The notes beneath the pieces are model-generated. The model saw only the letters and a list, made by a program, of their open reading frames with translations. It was not told the origin of the DNA and did not search any database. Made by a program: the position numbers and the translations under genes. A stretch of DNA of 64,000 nt. It comes from Candidatus Saccharimonadales bacterium. Its GTDB lineage: Bacteria; Patescibacteriota; Saccharimonadia; Saccharimonadales; UBA4665. Each line of letters opens with the position of its first letter. Position 1 is the first letter of the stretch. Location of the stretch: assembly GCA_036388415.1 (NCBI GenBank), contig DASVRW010000002.1, positions 62,001-126,000 of the forward strand, read 5' to 3'. This document shows, one piece after another, positions 17,467 to 26,669 of this stretch.

Positions 17467-19212
17467 ATGTTTTCTCAAGTCAATGACAATCCTCGTCCTG
17501 GCGCTCAGCCTATCGTGCGCATCCGTATTTGGTATGCGGTTTTATTGGTAGTTCTGGCTATATTTTTGATCAGATTATTTTATATTCAGATTATCCGCTA
17601 CGATTATTACAAAGATTCGGCACTGAGCGACCAACTCAAGCAGTATGAGATTCCAGCTTCCCGGGGCAGGATATTGGTGCAAAACGGCACAACCGGGCAA
17701 ACCCTGCCCATCGTACTCAATCAAAAACTATATGTGTTGTATGCCGATCCGGTGTTTATCAAAGATGCTGATCGGACTGCACGGGCAGTTGCGGGTATTA
17801 CCGGTGGTGACACTGCTGCTTACAAACAGCTGATGAGCCGCAAAGACAGTCGCTATGCCATTCTTGCCAAAAAGGTAACCGAAGACCAGAAAAAGAAAAT
17901 TACAGCCTTAAAATCTCCTGGTATAGGTACCCAGGTCCAGGAATACCGAACTTATCCGCAAGGTTTACTGGCAGCCCAGGTGCTTGGTTTCGTCAATGAT
18001 GAGGGCAAGGGAACATATGGCGTTGAGCAGGCGCTTGATAGTCGGCTCAAAGGCCAAAAGGGCGAGCTGAAAGCAATTACCGACGTCCATGGTGTACCGC
18101 TGGCGGCGAGCTCTGGAAACACGCTCAAGCCTGCCGTTCCCGGCAAAGACATTACGCTGACGCTTGACCTGCCGATGCAAAAGCAGCTCGAGATGATCCT
18201 GGCCGACGGTGTCACACGGACCAGGGCTGAATCGGCTCACGCTGTCATCATGGATCCGCGCACTGGTGCCGTTAAGGCGATGGCTAATGTGCCGACTTAC
18301 GATCCGGCAAAGTATTATGAAGTCGAGGACGGCGCCCGCTTCAATAACGGTGCCGTGACGCATTCCATTGAAGTCGGATCGATCATGAAGACACTGACGA
18401 CGGCCGCCGCCCTGGATACTGGTGTCATCAAACCGACGACGACGTATTACGATCCAGCAAAATGGAAAATCGATGAATTCAATATTACGAATATCGAGGA
18501 AGATGGCGGCCCTGGTGTCAGGTCGGTTGCAGACATACTGAACCTGTCGCTGAATACCGGCGTGACCTGGGAACTTATGCAGATGGGCGGCGGCACTATC
18601 AACCAAAAGGCGCGTACGACATGGCACAATTATATGGTCAATCACTTCCTGTTTGGTAAAACAACTGGCATCGAGCAAGGCTACGAGTCGCCAGGATTCG
18701 TACCGGGACCAAAGGACAATGGTGCGGGCATCAACCTAACGTATGCGAACACTGCTTTCGGTCAGGCTATGACGGCGACACCGATCCAGATGGCTGCGGC
18801 TATGAGCGCTGTCGTCAATGGCGGTACCTACTACCAGCCGCATTTGATAGAATCCGCTCCGAAAGTGGTGCGTCAAAACGTCGTGTCTGGCAAAGTCAGC
18901 AAAGAAATCATACCGCTGCTGCAATACGTCATCGACAAGCACAATGTTACCCCGGCGTTTGACCAATCGCGTTATATCGTCGGCGGCAAGACGGGTACGG
19001 CCCAGATCGAAAAGGACGGGAAGTATCTTGATAATGACTTCAATGGTACCTACCTGGGGTTTGTGGGCGGCGACCAGCCGGAATATGTGATAGCGGTGTT
19101 TATGAACAAACCGAAGATTACGGGATACGCCGGCTCGGCCGCAGCTCAACCGGTATTTGTGAAGCTTGGGCACATGCTGATAAACAATTCGTATGTGACG
19201 GCGAAAAACTGA
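17467..19212 (+). CDS. ftsI: Septal peptidoglycan transpeptidase (class B PBP, FtsI type)
   Basis: 581 residues. One membrane anchor (YAVLLVVLAIFLIRLFYI), then the PBP dimerisation domain (IPASRGRILVQNG), then the transpeptidase. Active-site motifs: Ser305-x-x-Lys308 in EVGSIMKT, Ser361-x-Asn363 in SLNTGV, and Lys508-Thr-Gly in GGKTGTAQ. It cross-links septal peptidoglycan and pairs with FtsW. It follows ftsL by 33 bases and there is no PASTA domain. Confidence 0.95.
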   Translation: MFSQVNDNPRPGAQPIVRIRIWYAVLLVVLAIFLIRLFYIQIIRYDYYKDSALSDQLKQYEIPASRGRILVQNGTTGQTLPIVLNQKLYVLYADPVFIKDADRTARAVAGITGGDTAAYKQLMSRKDSRYAILAKKVTEDQKKKITALKSPGIGTQVQEYRTYPQGLLAAQVLGFVNDEGKGTYGVEQALDSRLKGQKGELKAITDVHGVPLAASSGNTLKPAVPGKDITLTLDLPMQKQLEMILADGVTRTRAESAHAVIMDPRTGAVKAMANVPTYDPAKYYEVEDGARFNNGAVTHSIEVGSIMKTLTTAAALDTGVIKPTTTYYDPAKWKIDEFNITNIEEDGGPGVRSVADILNLSLNTGVTWELMQMGGGTINQKARTTWHNYMVNHFLFGKTTGIEQGYESPGFVPGPKDNGAGINLTYANTAFGQAMTATPIQMAAAMSAVVNGGTYYQPHLIESAPKVVRQNVVSGKVSKEIIPLLQYVIDKHNVTPAFDQSRYIVGGKTGTAQIEKDGKYLDNDFNGTYLGFVGGDQPEYVIAVFMNKPKITGYAGSAAAQPVFVKLGHMLINNSYVTAKN

Positions 19213-19381
19213 GGCCAGGACTAAAATAAGGACGGCTCTCTTTACAATATTTTGACTGCGCTCTACGTGCAGCCGCCTTGCATGAGCAGCCGGCTGGCAC
19301 GTAGCGATAGCTACCCACAAAATTGGAATAATAAACCATCAAACATTCCGCGTATAGTATAATAAGCGGAGAAGTTTCACC

Positions 19382-20422
19382 ATGACACAAACACTCGAAC
19401 TCGTTGTCCCATTGAGCACAATTATCCATATTTTTACGTATGGATTTATCGCGTTCGTGCTGAGTATGCTGATCACGCCGATATATACGACAGCAGCCTA
19501 TAAGTATGAATGGTGGAAAAAGGCACGCACGGTCGCCTGGTCGGGTGAGTCGTCCGCTGTCTACACCAAGCTGCACGCTGCCAAACACCTGCGTAATATC
19601 CCGACGATGGCGGGACTGATATTTGTCGTCGCCATCACCATTACGACGCTTATGGGTAATCTGAGCCGTGGCGAGACCTGGTTGCCGCTGGCCGGTATGC
19701 TGGCGTCGGGTGCTGTCGGCCTGGTCGATGACATCATGAATATCCGTGGCAACTCATCGATTGCTGGTATGCGGGCAATTGTAAAATTCAGTTTGCAAAG
19801 TGCTATCGCTCTGGCGGCCGGCTGGTGGTTTTTTGACAAACTCGACGTCACGCAAATTTACATACCCGGTTTTGAGCAGGTTTATATCGGCGGCTTTGTC
19901 ATCGTGCTGTTTTGGTTTATTGTCATTGCGACCGCCAACTCAGTCAATATAACCGACGGTTTGGACGGTTTGGCTGGCGGTCTGCTGGTAACGTCGTTCG
20001 CGACCTACGCAGTTATTGCGGCTGCTCAGGGTAAATATTCGCTGGCTGCCTTCTGTCTGACTGTCGTCGGTGCGTTGCTCAGTTATACTTGGTTTAATAT
20101 ATTTCCAGCCCGGTTTTTTATGGGAGATGTCGGTGCTTTCGCGCTCGGTACGGCGCTCGGTATTGTGGTAATGCAGACGGATACAGTATACGTTTTGCCG
20201 ATCATCGGCGCCGTCTATGTCATGGAAACAGGATCGGTTATCATCAACCGTCTGTCCCGTAAGCTGCGTCATGGTAAGAAGGTGTTTTTGTCGACGCCGC
20301 TACACCATCACTTCGAGGCGATCGGCTGGCCGGAGACCAAGGTCACCATGCGTTTTTGGATTTTGGGGCAGGTGGCCAGTGTCGTTGGTCTGATGCTGTT
20401 CTTTATCGGGAGATACTACTAG
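19382..20422 (+). CDS. mraY: Phospho-N-acetylmuramoyl-pentapeptide transferase MraY
   Basis: 346 residues, a multi-pass membrane enzyme making lipid I from UDP-MurNAc-pentapeptide and undecaprenyl phosphate. Motifs: IPTMAGLIFV, LVDDIMNIRGNSS, the NSVNITDGLDGLAGG loop, FFMGDVGAFALG and TPLHHHFEAIGWPETKVTMRFWI, all typical of MraY. The stop TAG touches the ATG of ftsW. Between ftsI and mraY (19213-19381) there is only a possible TATAAT near 19359. Confidence 0.96.
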   Translation: MTQTLELVVPLSTIIHIFTYGFIAFVLSMLITPIYTTAAYKYEWWKKARTVAWSGESSAVYTKLHAAKHLRNIPTMAGLIFVVAITITTLMGNLSRGETWLPLAGMLASGAVGLVDDIMNIRGNSSIAGMRAIVKFSLQSAIALAAGWWFFDKLDVTQIYIPGFEQVYIGGFVIVLFWFIVIATANSVNITDGLDGLAGGLLVTSFATYAVIAAAQGKYSLAAFCLTVVGALLSYTWFNIFPARFFMGDVGAFALGTALGIVVMQTDTVYVLPIIGAVYVMETGSVIINRLSRKLRHGKKVFLSTPLHHHFEAIGWPETKVTMRFWILGQVASVVGLMLFFIGRYY

Positions 20423-21712
20423 ATGGGGGAGTATGGCCGGCTGGCTCGTGCTGCCGAACCCTCCGACATTGGACGAAAGCACCGTCCCGATTACTGGCTG
20501 GTCATTTTGTGTCTGATGATGCTGGTCATTGGCCTTATCGTGGTGTATGCCATTAGTCCGGCACTGAGCGAAGCCGCTGGTACCAGCCAAACGCATTATG
20601 TCACAAAGCAATTAGTCGCAATCGGGCTGAGTGCCGTCGCCTTTGTCGTGATGGCTAAAACGCCGCTGCATGTTATTAGAGGACTATACAAACCATTGTT
20701 GATCGTGGCCGCTATCGCAACCTTTATAGCCTTGATCACGCCGCTTGACCCGCTCTATCCGGCGCACCGCTGGGTGCGGATTGGCGGATTTTCGTTTCAA
20801 TCAGTCGAGCTGCTGAAATTCGCCATACTGGTGGCTGCTGCCGGGTTCTTGGCAGAGCGCGCCCGGACGGGACTGCTCAACGATTGGCAGCAAACTATCC
20901 GGCCGTTACTCATCGCCTCGGTGGTACTCGGTCTTACTGTAGCTGGTCCTAGTCAGCTGCACGCCCAGAGTGACCTTGGATCGACGGCTGTCATACTCGC
21001 TATGCTGACGACGATGGCATTTGTCGCTGGAATGTCACTCAAGCGGCTGCTGCTCGGTGTCGGCATATTAGCCATCGGTGCAGTACTGGTGGTGCTGCCG
21101 TCCGATTATCGCCGGGCACGGGTAGCATCATTTTTGCATCCTGATCAAGGCTGCGAGCAGGCCGCAGGCTACCAGGCGTGCCAGGCGCTCATCGCTGTCG
21201 GATCGGGTGGTATGGTTGGTCTTGGCCTTGGGCGGAGCGTTCAGGCGTATGGCTATTTACCTGAAGCAGCCAACGATTCAATCTTTGCAATTTATGCCGA
21301 AAAATTTGGTTTTATCGGTGTAACGGTACTGTTAGCTGTTATGGCGGCGTTTTTTAGCCGGCTGAGAACGATTGCCGAACGTGCACCGGATGTCTTTAGC
21401 CGGCTCATCGTGGTTGGTGTACTGGCCTGGCTGAGCATTCAGGCGGTTATAAATATCGGTGCTATGATCGGCTTGCTGCCACTGAAGGGTATAACGCTAC
21501 CGTTCATCAGCTACGGTGGTACCAGTGTCGTATTCGCGGCAGCAGCAGTCGGCTTAGTATTTCAGATTTCGTACTATACGGCGCTTCGTGCACCGCTAGT
21601 TTCACAGAATACCGGAACATACGAAGATAATAATAGAGGGAGGCGCCATGACGATAGTCGTGACCGGCGGCGGCAGCGGGGGGCATATCACCCCAATCCT
21701 GGCAGTCGCTAA
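20423..21712 (+). CDS. ftsW: Lipid II polymerase FtsW (SEDS family)
   Basis: 429 residues with about ten membrane helices. SEDS marks: HRWVRIGGFSFQSVELLKFAIL, QSDLGSTAVI (here preceded by LHA), and the C-terminal GLLPLKGITLPFISYGGTSVVF. As a SEDS glycosyltransferase it polymerises lipid II with the FtsI transpeptidase. It starts immediately after the mraY stop. The last 65 bases overlap murG in another frame and encode a hydrophilic tail rich in Arg and Asp. Confidence 0.95.
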   Translation: MGEYGRLARAAEPSDIGRKHRPDYWLVILCLMMLVIGLIVVYAISPALSEAAGTSQTHYVTKQLVAIGLSAVAFVVMAKTPLHVIRGLYKPLLIVAAIATFIALITPLDPLYPAHRWVRIGGFSFQSVELLKFAILVAAAGFLAERARTGLLNDWQQTIRPLLIASVVLGLTVAGPSQLHAQSDLGSTAVILAMLTTMAFVAGMSLKRLLLGVGILAIGAVLVVLPSDYRRARVASFLHPDQGCEQAAGYQACQALIAVGSGGMVGLGLGRSVQAYGYLPEAANDSIFAIYAEKFGFIGVTVLLAVMAAFFSRLRTIAERAPDVFSRLIVVGVLAWLSIQAVINIGAMIGLLPLKGITLPFISYGGTSVVFAAAAVGLVFQISYYTALRAPLVSQNTGTYEDNNRGRRHDDSRDRRRQRGAYHPNPGSR

Positions 21713-22817
21713 AGAACTCAAACGCATCCGGCCTGATGTCCGTATCGTCTATATCGGCCAAATCGGCGATGGACTGGATGATGTCGTAGCGGCAGATACC
21801 AATATCGACGAAATGGTGGCGGTGCGTGCTGGTAAACTGCGCCGCTATAACGGCGAGGGCCTGCGCCAGCTGCTCGACCTACGAACCATGTACCTCAATA
21901 TACGTGATGGCTTTCAGATGCTCATGGGTATCTGGCAAAGCTTTTGGCTGCTAGGACGGCTCAAACCGAGTATTATATTTACCCGTGGCAGTTACGTCAG
22001 CGTGCCGGTCTGTTTGGCTGGCGCTCTGCGGCGCATACCATATGTCACGCATGACTCGGATGCCATCCCTAGTCTGACTAACCGGCTGATCGCCCGCTGG
22101 GCGGCAGTACATGCTGTGGCGCTGCCGGAAGAACTCTATCCCTATCCAATCGATACAACGCTCACCGTTGGCGTACCGATCAGTCCAGAGTACCAGCTGG
22201 TCACCCGCAGCCTGCAGCAGCAGTACAAAAGAGAATTGCAGCTGAGCGACTACACCAGTCTTCTACTCGTAACCGGTGGTGGCCTGGGCGCTCAGCGGTT
22301 GAACGATGCAGTTATTGCCAATGCTTCAGAACTTCTGGACCGGCATAGCGGCTTGGCGATCGTGCATTTGACAGGGCGGAGCCACGAAACGGCCGTCAAG
22401 TCTTCGTACAGTGCAATCTTGCAACCAGAAGCACTCAGCCGGGTTATGGTCAAAGGTTTCGTGTCCGACATGTACCGCTACACCGGGGCAGCGGATGTCG
22501 TCATTGCCCGTGGTGGCGCCACGAATCTGGCTGAACTGGCGGTCCAAGCTAAACCGTGCATTGTCGTACCAAACCCGCTCTTGACTGGCGGTCATCAGCT
22601 GAAGAACACTGCCACGCTCCGGGATGCTGGGGCAATCGTCGAAATGACTGAGGAGCAAATTCAGCAAGAATTACGCCTTGCCAGCGTCGTGTCAGACCTG
22701 CTCGACAATCCGGGTAAGGCTGCAGCGATTGGTCAAAGCTTCACGGCTTTTGCCCGGCCTGATGCAGCCCGGCGCTTAGCACGGCTATTAATTGAAAAAT
22801 CCAAAACACCAGCATGA
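21648..22817 (+). CDS. murG: Lipid II synthase MurG
   Basis: 389 residues. UDP-GlcNAc:lipid I transferase on the inner membrane face. The first Gly-rich loop is GGGSGGHITP, the second LVTGGGLGAQRLN. The nucleotide-sugar region is VIARGGATNLAELAVQAKPCIVVPNPLLTGGHQLKNTATL. It starts inside the ftsW 3' end (GGGAGG before ATG 21648) and its stop overlaps the ftsQ start by 4 bases (ATGA), so translation is coupled. Confidence 0.96.
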   Translation: MTIVVTGGGSGGHITPILAVAKELKRIRPDVRIVYIGQIGDGLDDVVAADTNIDEMVAVRAGKLRRYNGEGLRQLLDLRTMYLNIRDGFQMLMGIWQSFWLLGRLKPSIIFTRGSYVSVPVCLAGALRRIPYVTHDSDAIPSLTNRLIARWAAVHAVALPEELYPYPIDTTLTVGVPISPEYQLVTRSLQQQYKRELQLSDYTSLLLVTGGGLGAQRLNDAVIANASELLDRHSGLAIVHLTGRSHETAVKSSYSAILQPEALSRVMVKGFVSDMYRYTGAADVVIARGGATNLAELAVQAKPCIVVPNPLLTGGHQLKNTATLRDAGAIVEMTEEQIQQELRLASVVSDLLDNPGKAAAIGQSFTAFARPDAARRLARLLIEKSKTPA

Positions 22818-23761
22818 AATTATTTGGTGGGAAACAATCAGTCGAACCACAAGGCCGCCGACCACGTACAGCGGATGATGACGCCGCGCGCCGGTCCAAC
22901 CAAGCTTTTTCGTATTATTCGCAGCGTTCGCCCGAAGCCGGCAATACTGGCCGCCGTGACCCGACCGATATGGTATCCGAACGTCGCAGCCAGCAGGATA
23001 CATCACTATTTGCGCGTCACCGCAGCCTATCCCTCGTTGTGCTTTGCTTGATTGTTCTTGCTCTGGCCTATGCACTGTCGCTGAGCGGCCGATCGAAGGT
23101 TATACTGATGGAAGACGCGGCGACGGCCTACTTTTTGCAGGACGCCAACATCTACCAGCAGTCAGTTCAGCAGACCCTGGGGCAGTCAATATTTAACCGC
23201 AACAAGCTGACAATCAATTCCAGCAGCGTTCGCCTGGAGCTACTCAATAGGTTTCCAGAAATCAAAAACGTATCGGTTACGCTGCCGATTGTCGGCCATG
23301 AGCCGCAGATATATATAGAACCGTATCGACCTTCGTTTATACTCACCACCACCAGTAGCAATGCTTTTCTGCTTGATACAACTGGACGGGCTTTGGCGAC
23401 GACCAGCCAGATTGCCAATATCGAGCAATTACGCCTGCCGACAATCGAGGATAAAACCGGTATAGATGTAAAGCTTGGGAGCCGAGCGCTTCCCAGTACG
23501 ACCGTGCTGTTTGCCCAGACAATACTGGCCGCTTTGGATGCTGAAGATGTATCAGTTACGTCACTGGTATTGCCGCCAGCCGCCTACGAGCTTGATGTCT
23601 ATATCGCCGAAACGCCGTATTACGTGAAGTTCAATCTACAGAATGACCCCTTGCAGCAAGCCGGCACGTATCTCGCCACCAGACAGCGGCTGACAACAGA
23701 TAAGGTCACCCCTGGGCAATATATTGACGTACGGGTTCCTGAGCGGGCATATTACAAATAA
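22814..23761 (+). CDS. ftsQ: FtsQ/DivIB-type division protein
   Basis: 315 residues: a long charged cytoplasmic N-terminus (about 75), one membrane helix (SLSLVVLCLIVLALAYALSLS), a POTRA-like part (NRNKLTINSSSVRLELLNRFPEIKNVSVTLP) and a beta domain (YRPSFILTTTSSNAFLLDTTGRAL). This is the FtsQ/DivIB layout, connecting FtsL/FtsB to the divisome. It is last in the cluster; murC, ddl, ftsA and ftsZ are not next to it. A stem AGAGCaGGG/CCCGCTCT lies downstream at 23907-23930 without a good T tract. Confidence 0.85.
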   Translation: MKLFGGKQSVEPQGRRPRTADDDAARRSNQAFSYYSQRSPEAGNTGRRDPTDMVSERRSQQDTSLFARHRSLSLVVLCLIVLALAYALSLSGRSKVILMEDAATAYFLQDANIYQQSVQQTLGQSIFNRNKLTINSSSVRLELLNRFPEIKNVSVTLPIVGHEPQIYIEPYRPSFILTTTSSNAFLLDTTGRALATTSQIANIEQLRLPTIEDKTGIDVKLGSRALPSTTVLFAQTILAALDAEDVSVTSLVLPPAAYELDVYIAETPYYVKFNLQNDPLQQAGTYLATRQRLTTDKVTPGQYIDVRVPERAYYK

Positions 23762-23934
23762 CGCTACTCTTACAAGGCAGGGCGGAGGCTCGTACTGCGA
23801 TGCGACTAGCACGACGCACATTGCCGCCACTCTCCGCTTTCAATCCGCCTGTATGCTCAGATAAAGCCGTCTATGAACATATCGCTACATTAGATTGAAG
23901 TATAAAAGAGCAGGGCTCCTATCCCGCTCTGCCC

Positions 23935-23954
23935 TCATTGTTCGTATTTTGTTC
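23935..23954 (+). repeat. Outer direct repeat, left copy
   Basis: TCATTGTTCGTATTTTGTTC; the partner at 30323-30342 differs at one base. The partner spans the 3' end of a phosphoribosyltransferase gene, the usual place for an integration core. It may mark an outer limit of the foreign segment. Confidence 0.5.
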
Positions 23955-24387
23955 AAGAATATAATCGTAGATCAAAAAAACATATAAACATACAATACAT
24001 ATAAAATGTCAAAAACTACCAACATATCGATGAGAAAAGTAGGGGAGTGACATAAAATAACATTTTGTCAAAAATACAAATATTTGCTGTAAACTGTGGA
24101 AAACTTATAGCCGTGAAACAAATAGCGTGAAATGCAAATAGTAAACGCTAGAGCTCGACATATCTAGGAATACGACTAGTTAAGACAATATTGGGTCAAA
24201 TCTGCTATGCGTGAATACAACGCAGCATACGTACACATGCAGCTATAGATAATACGCATAGAGCATTTATAAAAGAAAGTTTACATACAAATTGTTTATA
24301 AACATAACTAATGACGGAAACATCCCCTACATCGATATATGAAAGTGGTACACATTAACACCTATAATACATTGTATCACGTCGTAA
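23955..24387. other. AT-rich gap without genes
   Basis: About 430 bases between the two left-end direct repeats. No frame with a ribosome binding site is visible. The composition is clearly more AT-rich than the division cluster beside it. ATACATTGT at 24367-24375 is a further partial copy of the motif found in the inner direct repeat. It may be the phage intergenic region or a scar of an earlier insertion. Confidence 0.5.
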
Positions 24388-24409
24388 AATATACATTGTG
24401 CGACATATG
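24388..24409 (+). repeat. Inner direct repeat, left copy (candidate attL, dif-like)
   Basis: Contains ATACATTGTGCGACATATG (24391-24409); 21 of 22 bases match 30080-30101. On the minus strand the core reads ACAA-TGTATA-TT, the same central hexamer as the E. coli dif site, with CG and A positions of a XerC half-site to its left. Filamentous phages commonly enter dif sites using host XerC/XerD. Confidence 0.6.
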
Positions 24410-24424
24410 GTAACTATTTTGAAT

Positions 24425-24479
24425 GGGGTGCTTTACGTTCCCCTTTTGTCTAGTGTGTTAAATTTTTAACGAACTAGAC
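24425..24479 (+). repeat. Two hairpins near the left phage end
   Basis: GGGG (24425-24428)/CCCC (24440-24443) followed by TTTT, then GTCTAGT...GTTAAA (24448-24462) pairing with TTTAAC...ACTAGAC (24465-24479). Directly after it, ACAATGTATAT at 24480-24490 is an inverted copy of the attachment-site core. This could be part of the phage origin, a terminator, or a recombination accessory site. Confidence 0.55.
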
Positions 24480-24590
24480 ACAATGTATATGTTAAGCGTA
24501 ACCATGTCAATAGTTTTCTGCGTCCCTACGCAAAAATACATAAGCTTAATGTGCTATAACTATGGAATAGTTATTAATTAAGGAGTTTTA

Positions 24591-24827
24591 ATGAATGTCA
24601 AAAAAATTAACTACAGAGGTCGTAAAAGCCGTTTAGGTGCTGTTTTAAACGATGGTGGTCGCGTTGCCTTTTTTGGTGGTTATCACACCTGTAGTTCATG
24701 TGGTGAGCGGGGAAAAATTATAATTGGTCATGCCGACATTGTTATGCTAAGGCGTAGATTTGGTGTTGGACGTGAGCCGATTGGTGCTCGGATTACTAGG
24801 AGGCTGAGCAAGCATTATGATCTATAG
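24591..24827 (+). CDS. Small basic CxxC protein of the phage
   Basis: 78 residues, strongly basic, with one CSSCGE motif in the middle (HTCSSCGERGKI) and an Arg-rich end (MLRRRFGVGREPIGARITRRLSKHY). AAGGAG precedes the ATG at 24591. It is the only plus-strand gene in the element and converges with rep. The Arg/Lys content and single CxxC suggest a nucleic-acid-binding regulator, but no family is recognised. In the circular phage form the promoter at 30010-30039 would read into it. Confidence 0.65.
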   Translation: MNVKKINYRGRKSRLGAVLNDGGRVAFFGGYHTCSSCGERGKIIIGHADIVMLRRRFGVGREPIGARITRRLSKHYDL

Positions 24828-24841
24828 TGTTCGTTTTTTGT

Positions 24842-25726
24842 TTAGATATCTAAACGTCGTTGGTCTTGGTATGGCTTTGTGGGTTTGGTTGGCTGCTGAT
24901 TTGGACGTCGTAAGAAGTTTAGAAGCGGTATGTCGGGTTGCTCATTCGAGTACATGTTTTTGGTTTGGATATTTTCGACTTCACCAACAAAGTCGATTTT
25001 TTTAGATGCTACATGTACTTTCATGTTGGGTATTTGGTGCTCGGTAGTAAAATGTTTCATGTCTGACGGAAATACTACGGGGTTCATGACTTTTTTAGGC
25101 CGCTGGAGGCCATGTGAGCACCAGTAGCGCTTTTTTCCGTTGAATTGGGGCATATCCTTGGTTATGTACTTTTTTATGTAACTGCCTACCTTTTCAATGT
25201 CATCTATCTTTACAGCAGTGCTATAGCCTAGCTTATATGATTTTATTTCGTAGCTTGTTTGTCCGCGCTTGGTTTTGTGGCCGGTGTCGGTTAATTGTCC
25301 GGGATAGTCCTTAAAAAGTGCATGGAAATGAATAGATTTACCGTCCTTATGGAACTCTGGAACAATCAAGTATGAGAACTTCCCTGCCCGTTCTTGCTGA
25401 TGATTCAACCATCGGGACATTTGTTTTTTTAAATGATCGACGTTTTGGCGATCTTTAGCGAATGTAAATGTGCAAAACAAGTCGAAATCATTACTTACAG
25501 CAATATCAGTTAGACGTGTTTTGGTACGTCGTAGAGAGTCGATTAAGGTAACTGGGTCGGTGAAGTTTGTAGTAATGCCCTTCTCCTTTTTCTTTGCTCG
25601 GATTTCGTAACCCTTGATGCGTACTTGGGATGGATGGTTGAAAACAAATAACTTAGTAAATGTTGGGTAAATCTTAGCATAACTATGAACAGTTTGATAG
25701 GTTTCAAACTCGTGGGTGGGATTCAT
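24842..25726 (-). CDS. Rolling-circle replication initiator (HUH Rep)
   Basis: 294 residues. HUH endonuclease motifs in order: motif 1 LFCTFTF (about 83-89), motif 2 HFH at 133-135 in KSIHFHALF, and motif 3 Tyr183-x-x-Lys-Tyr187 in GSYIKKYITKD. The enzyme nicks the double-stranded origin, stays on the 5' end through Tyr and starts rolling-circle replication. The C-terminal part (from about 200) is specific and unrecognised. It is the last gene of the minus-strand run, 141 bases after zot. Confidence 0.85.
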   Translation of the reverse strand: MNPTHEFETYQTVHSYAKIYPTFTKLFVFNHPSQVRIKGYEIRAKKKEKGITTNFTDPVTLIDSLRRTKTRLTDIAVSNDFDLFCTFTFAKDRQNVDHLKKQMSRWLNHQQERAGKFSYLIVPEFHKDGKSIHFHALFKDYPGQLTDTGHKTKRGQTSYEIKSYKLGYSTAVKIDDIEKVGSYIKKYITKDMPQFNGKKRYWCSHGLQRPKKVMNPVVFPSDMKHFTTEHQIPNMKVHVASKKIDFVGEVENIQTKNMYSNEQPDIPLLNFLRRPNQQPTKPTKPYQDQRRLDI

Positions 25727-25781
25727 TTTAACTCCAATTTGGGGATGGATAACTTTGTACCACCATTAATAATGGGGTATA

Positions 25782-25859
25782 AAGTGTACCTAATATCAAG
25801 TTGAGGTACACTTCGGCCAGACTAGGCCGGGGCAATCGCGGCACTGCCGCTTGATTGCC
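25782..25859. repeat. Array of three hairpins between zot and rep (candidate phage origin/packaging region)
   Basis: AAGTGTACC (25782-25790)/GGTACACTT (25805-25813), a perfect 9-bp stem; CGGCC (25814-25818)/GGCCG (25825-25829); and GGCAATC-GCGGC (25831-25842)/GCCGC-tt-GATTGCC (25846-25859). Filamentous phage intergenic regions carry such hairpin series for origins and packaging. The GC-rich last stem has no T tract, so it is not a plain terminator. Confidence 0.65.
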
Positions 25860-25867
25860 TACCGGCG

Positions 25868-26659
25868 CTATTTGACTTGTACTTTCCTGCCTTTTGATAC
25901 TAATTGCATTGGTTGTTGCATGGTGTCGTATTGTTCGGCACCACTGACTACTTTTTGATACGTATCAAAACTATTGCGTATTTTGCGTGTATGGAAAAAC
26001 CAGCCAGTTTTTCTAACGTGGCCGGAAATGCCACCATCATAATCCTGTGATAGTGACATGCCATCGAAAGCCTTTTGAATGGTCAAAATGCCGAAGATCG
26101 TGTTACAGATAATCATGTTATCGGCTTGTTCACGGAACGGTTTGGCCATTCGCATGAAAAGCTGGGACGAGCCAATAATGACTTTGCGTTGTTTTCTCTG
26201 TTGAGAAATCTCAGTAAATACGAACATCGGAATGTTTTTGGACTCTAATGCGTTGAAATACGTGTGTATTTCGTCGATGAGGTATATTACGCCGTAAAAC
26301 TCGTTATTTACTCCTGTCAGAGCAATGCCGAGTTGTTCCATGTCCTCGAAAAAAACGTACTCTGATACAGGGTCAATATTTGTCAATATTGCGGCCAAGC
26401 CAGCTTTATCGGTAAAAGGACGCCGTTTGAAATACTTTAGATCTACGTTGCTGACGATTATAGATCGTGGATAACGTAATTTCATATCGTGAACGTGTTT
26501 TACTGCCGATACCGTTTTTCCGCTGCCCTGCCTACCCACGTATACCTGCGTCCCCGTAGGCCAAAAGAAATGCGGGTTTCTTCGATTAGCAATATCGTCG
26601 CGTAGAGACTCAAGATAGGGACGGCTATTTTTGCGTATGACATTAATAAATCCGGACAT
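25868..26659 (-). CDS. Zot-like morphogenesis ATPase (phage pI)
   Basis: 263 residues. Walker A GRQGSGKT at 42-49; Walker B VIYLIDEIHTYF with Asp129-Glu130; then TEISQQRKQRKVIIGSSQLFMRMAKPFREQAD, typical of the Zot/pI family. This protein drives assembly and export of the filament through the inner membrane. It lacks an obvious C-terminal membrane helix and periplasmic domain (typical of E. coli phage pI), so it may be anchored by the 91-residue membrane protein encoded 10 bases upstream. Confidence 0.9.
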   Translation of the reverse strand: MSGFINVIRKNSRPYLESLRDDIANRRNPHFFWPTGTQVYVGRQGSGKTVSAVKHVHDMKLRYPRSIIVSNVDLKYFKRRPFTDKAGLAAILTNIDPVSEYVFFEDMEQLGIALTGVNNEFYGVIYLIDEIHTYFNALESKNIPMFVFTEISQQRKQRKVIIGSSQLFMRMAKPFREQADNMIICNTIFGILTIQKAFDGMSLSQDYDGGISGHVRKTGWFFHTRKIRNSFDTYQKVVSGAEQYDTMQQPMQLVSKGRKVQVK

Positions 26660-26669
26660 TTTGTACCCC

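Noticed and set aside
24842..25726. Rep as a plasmid-only initiator
   Set aside because: HUH Rep alone would allow a plasmid, but the Zot ATPase and coat-like genes in the same run favour a filamentous phage.
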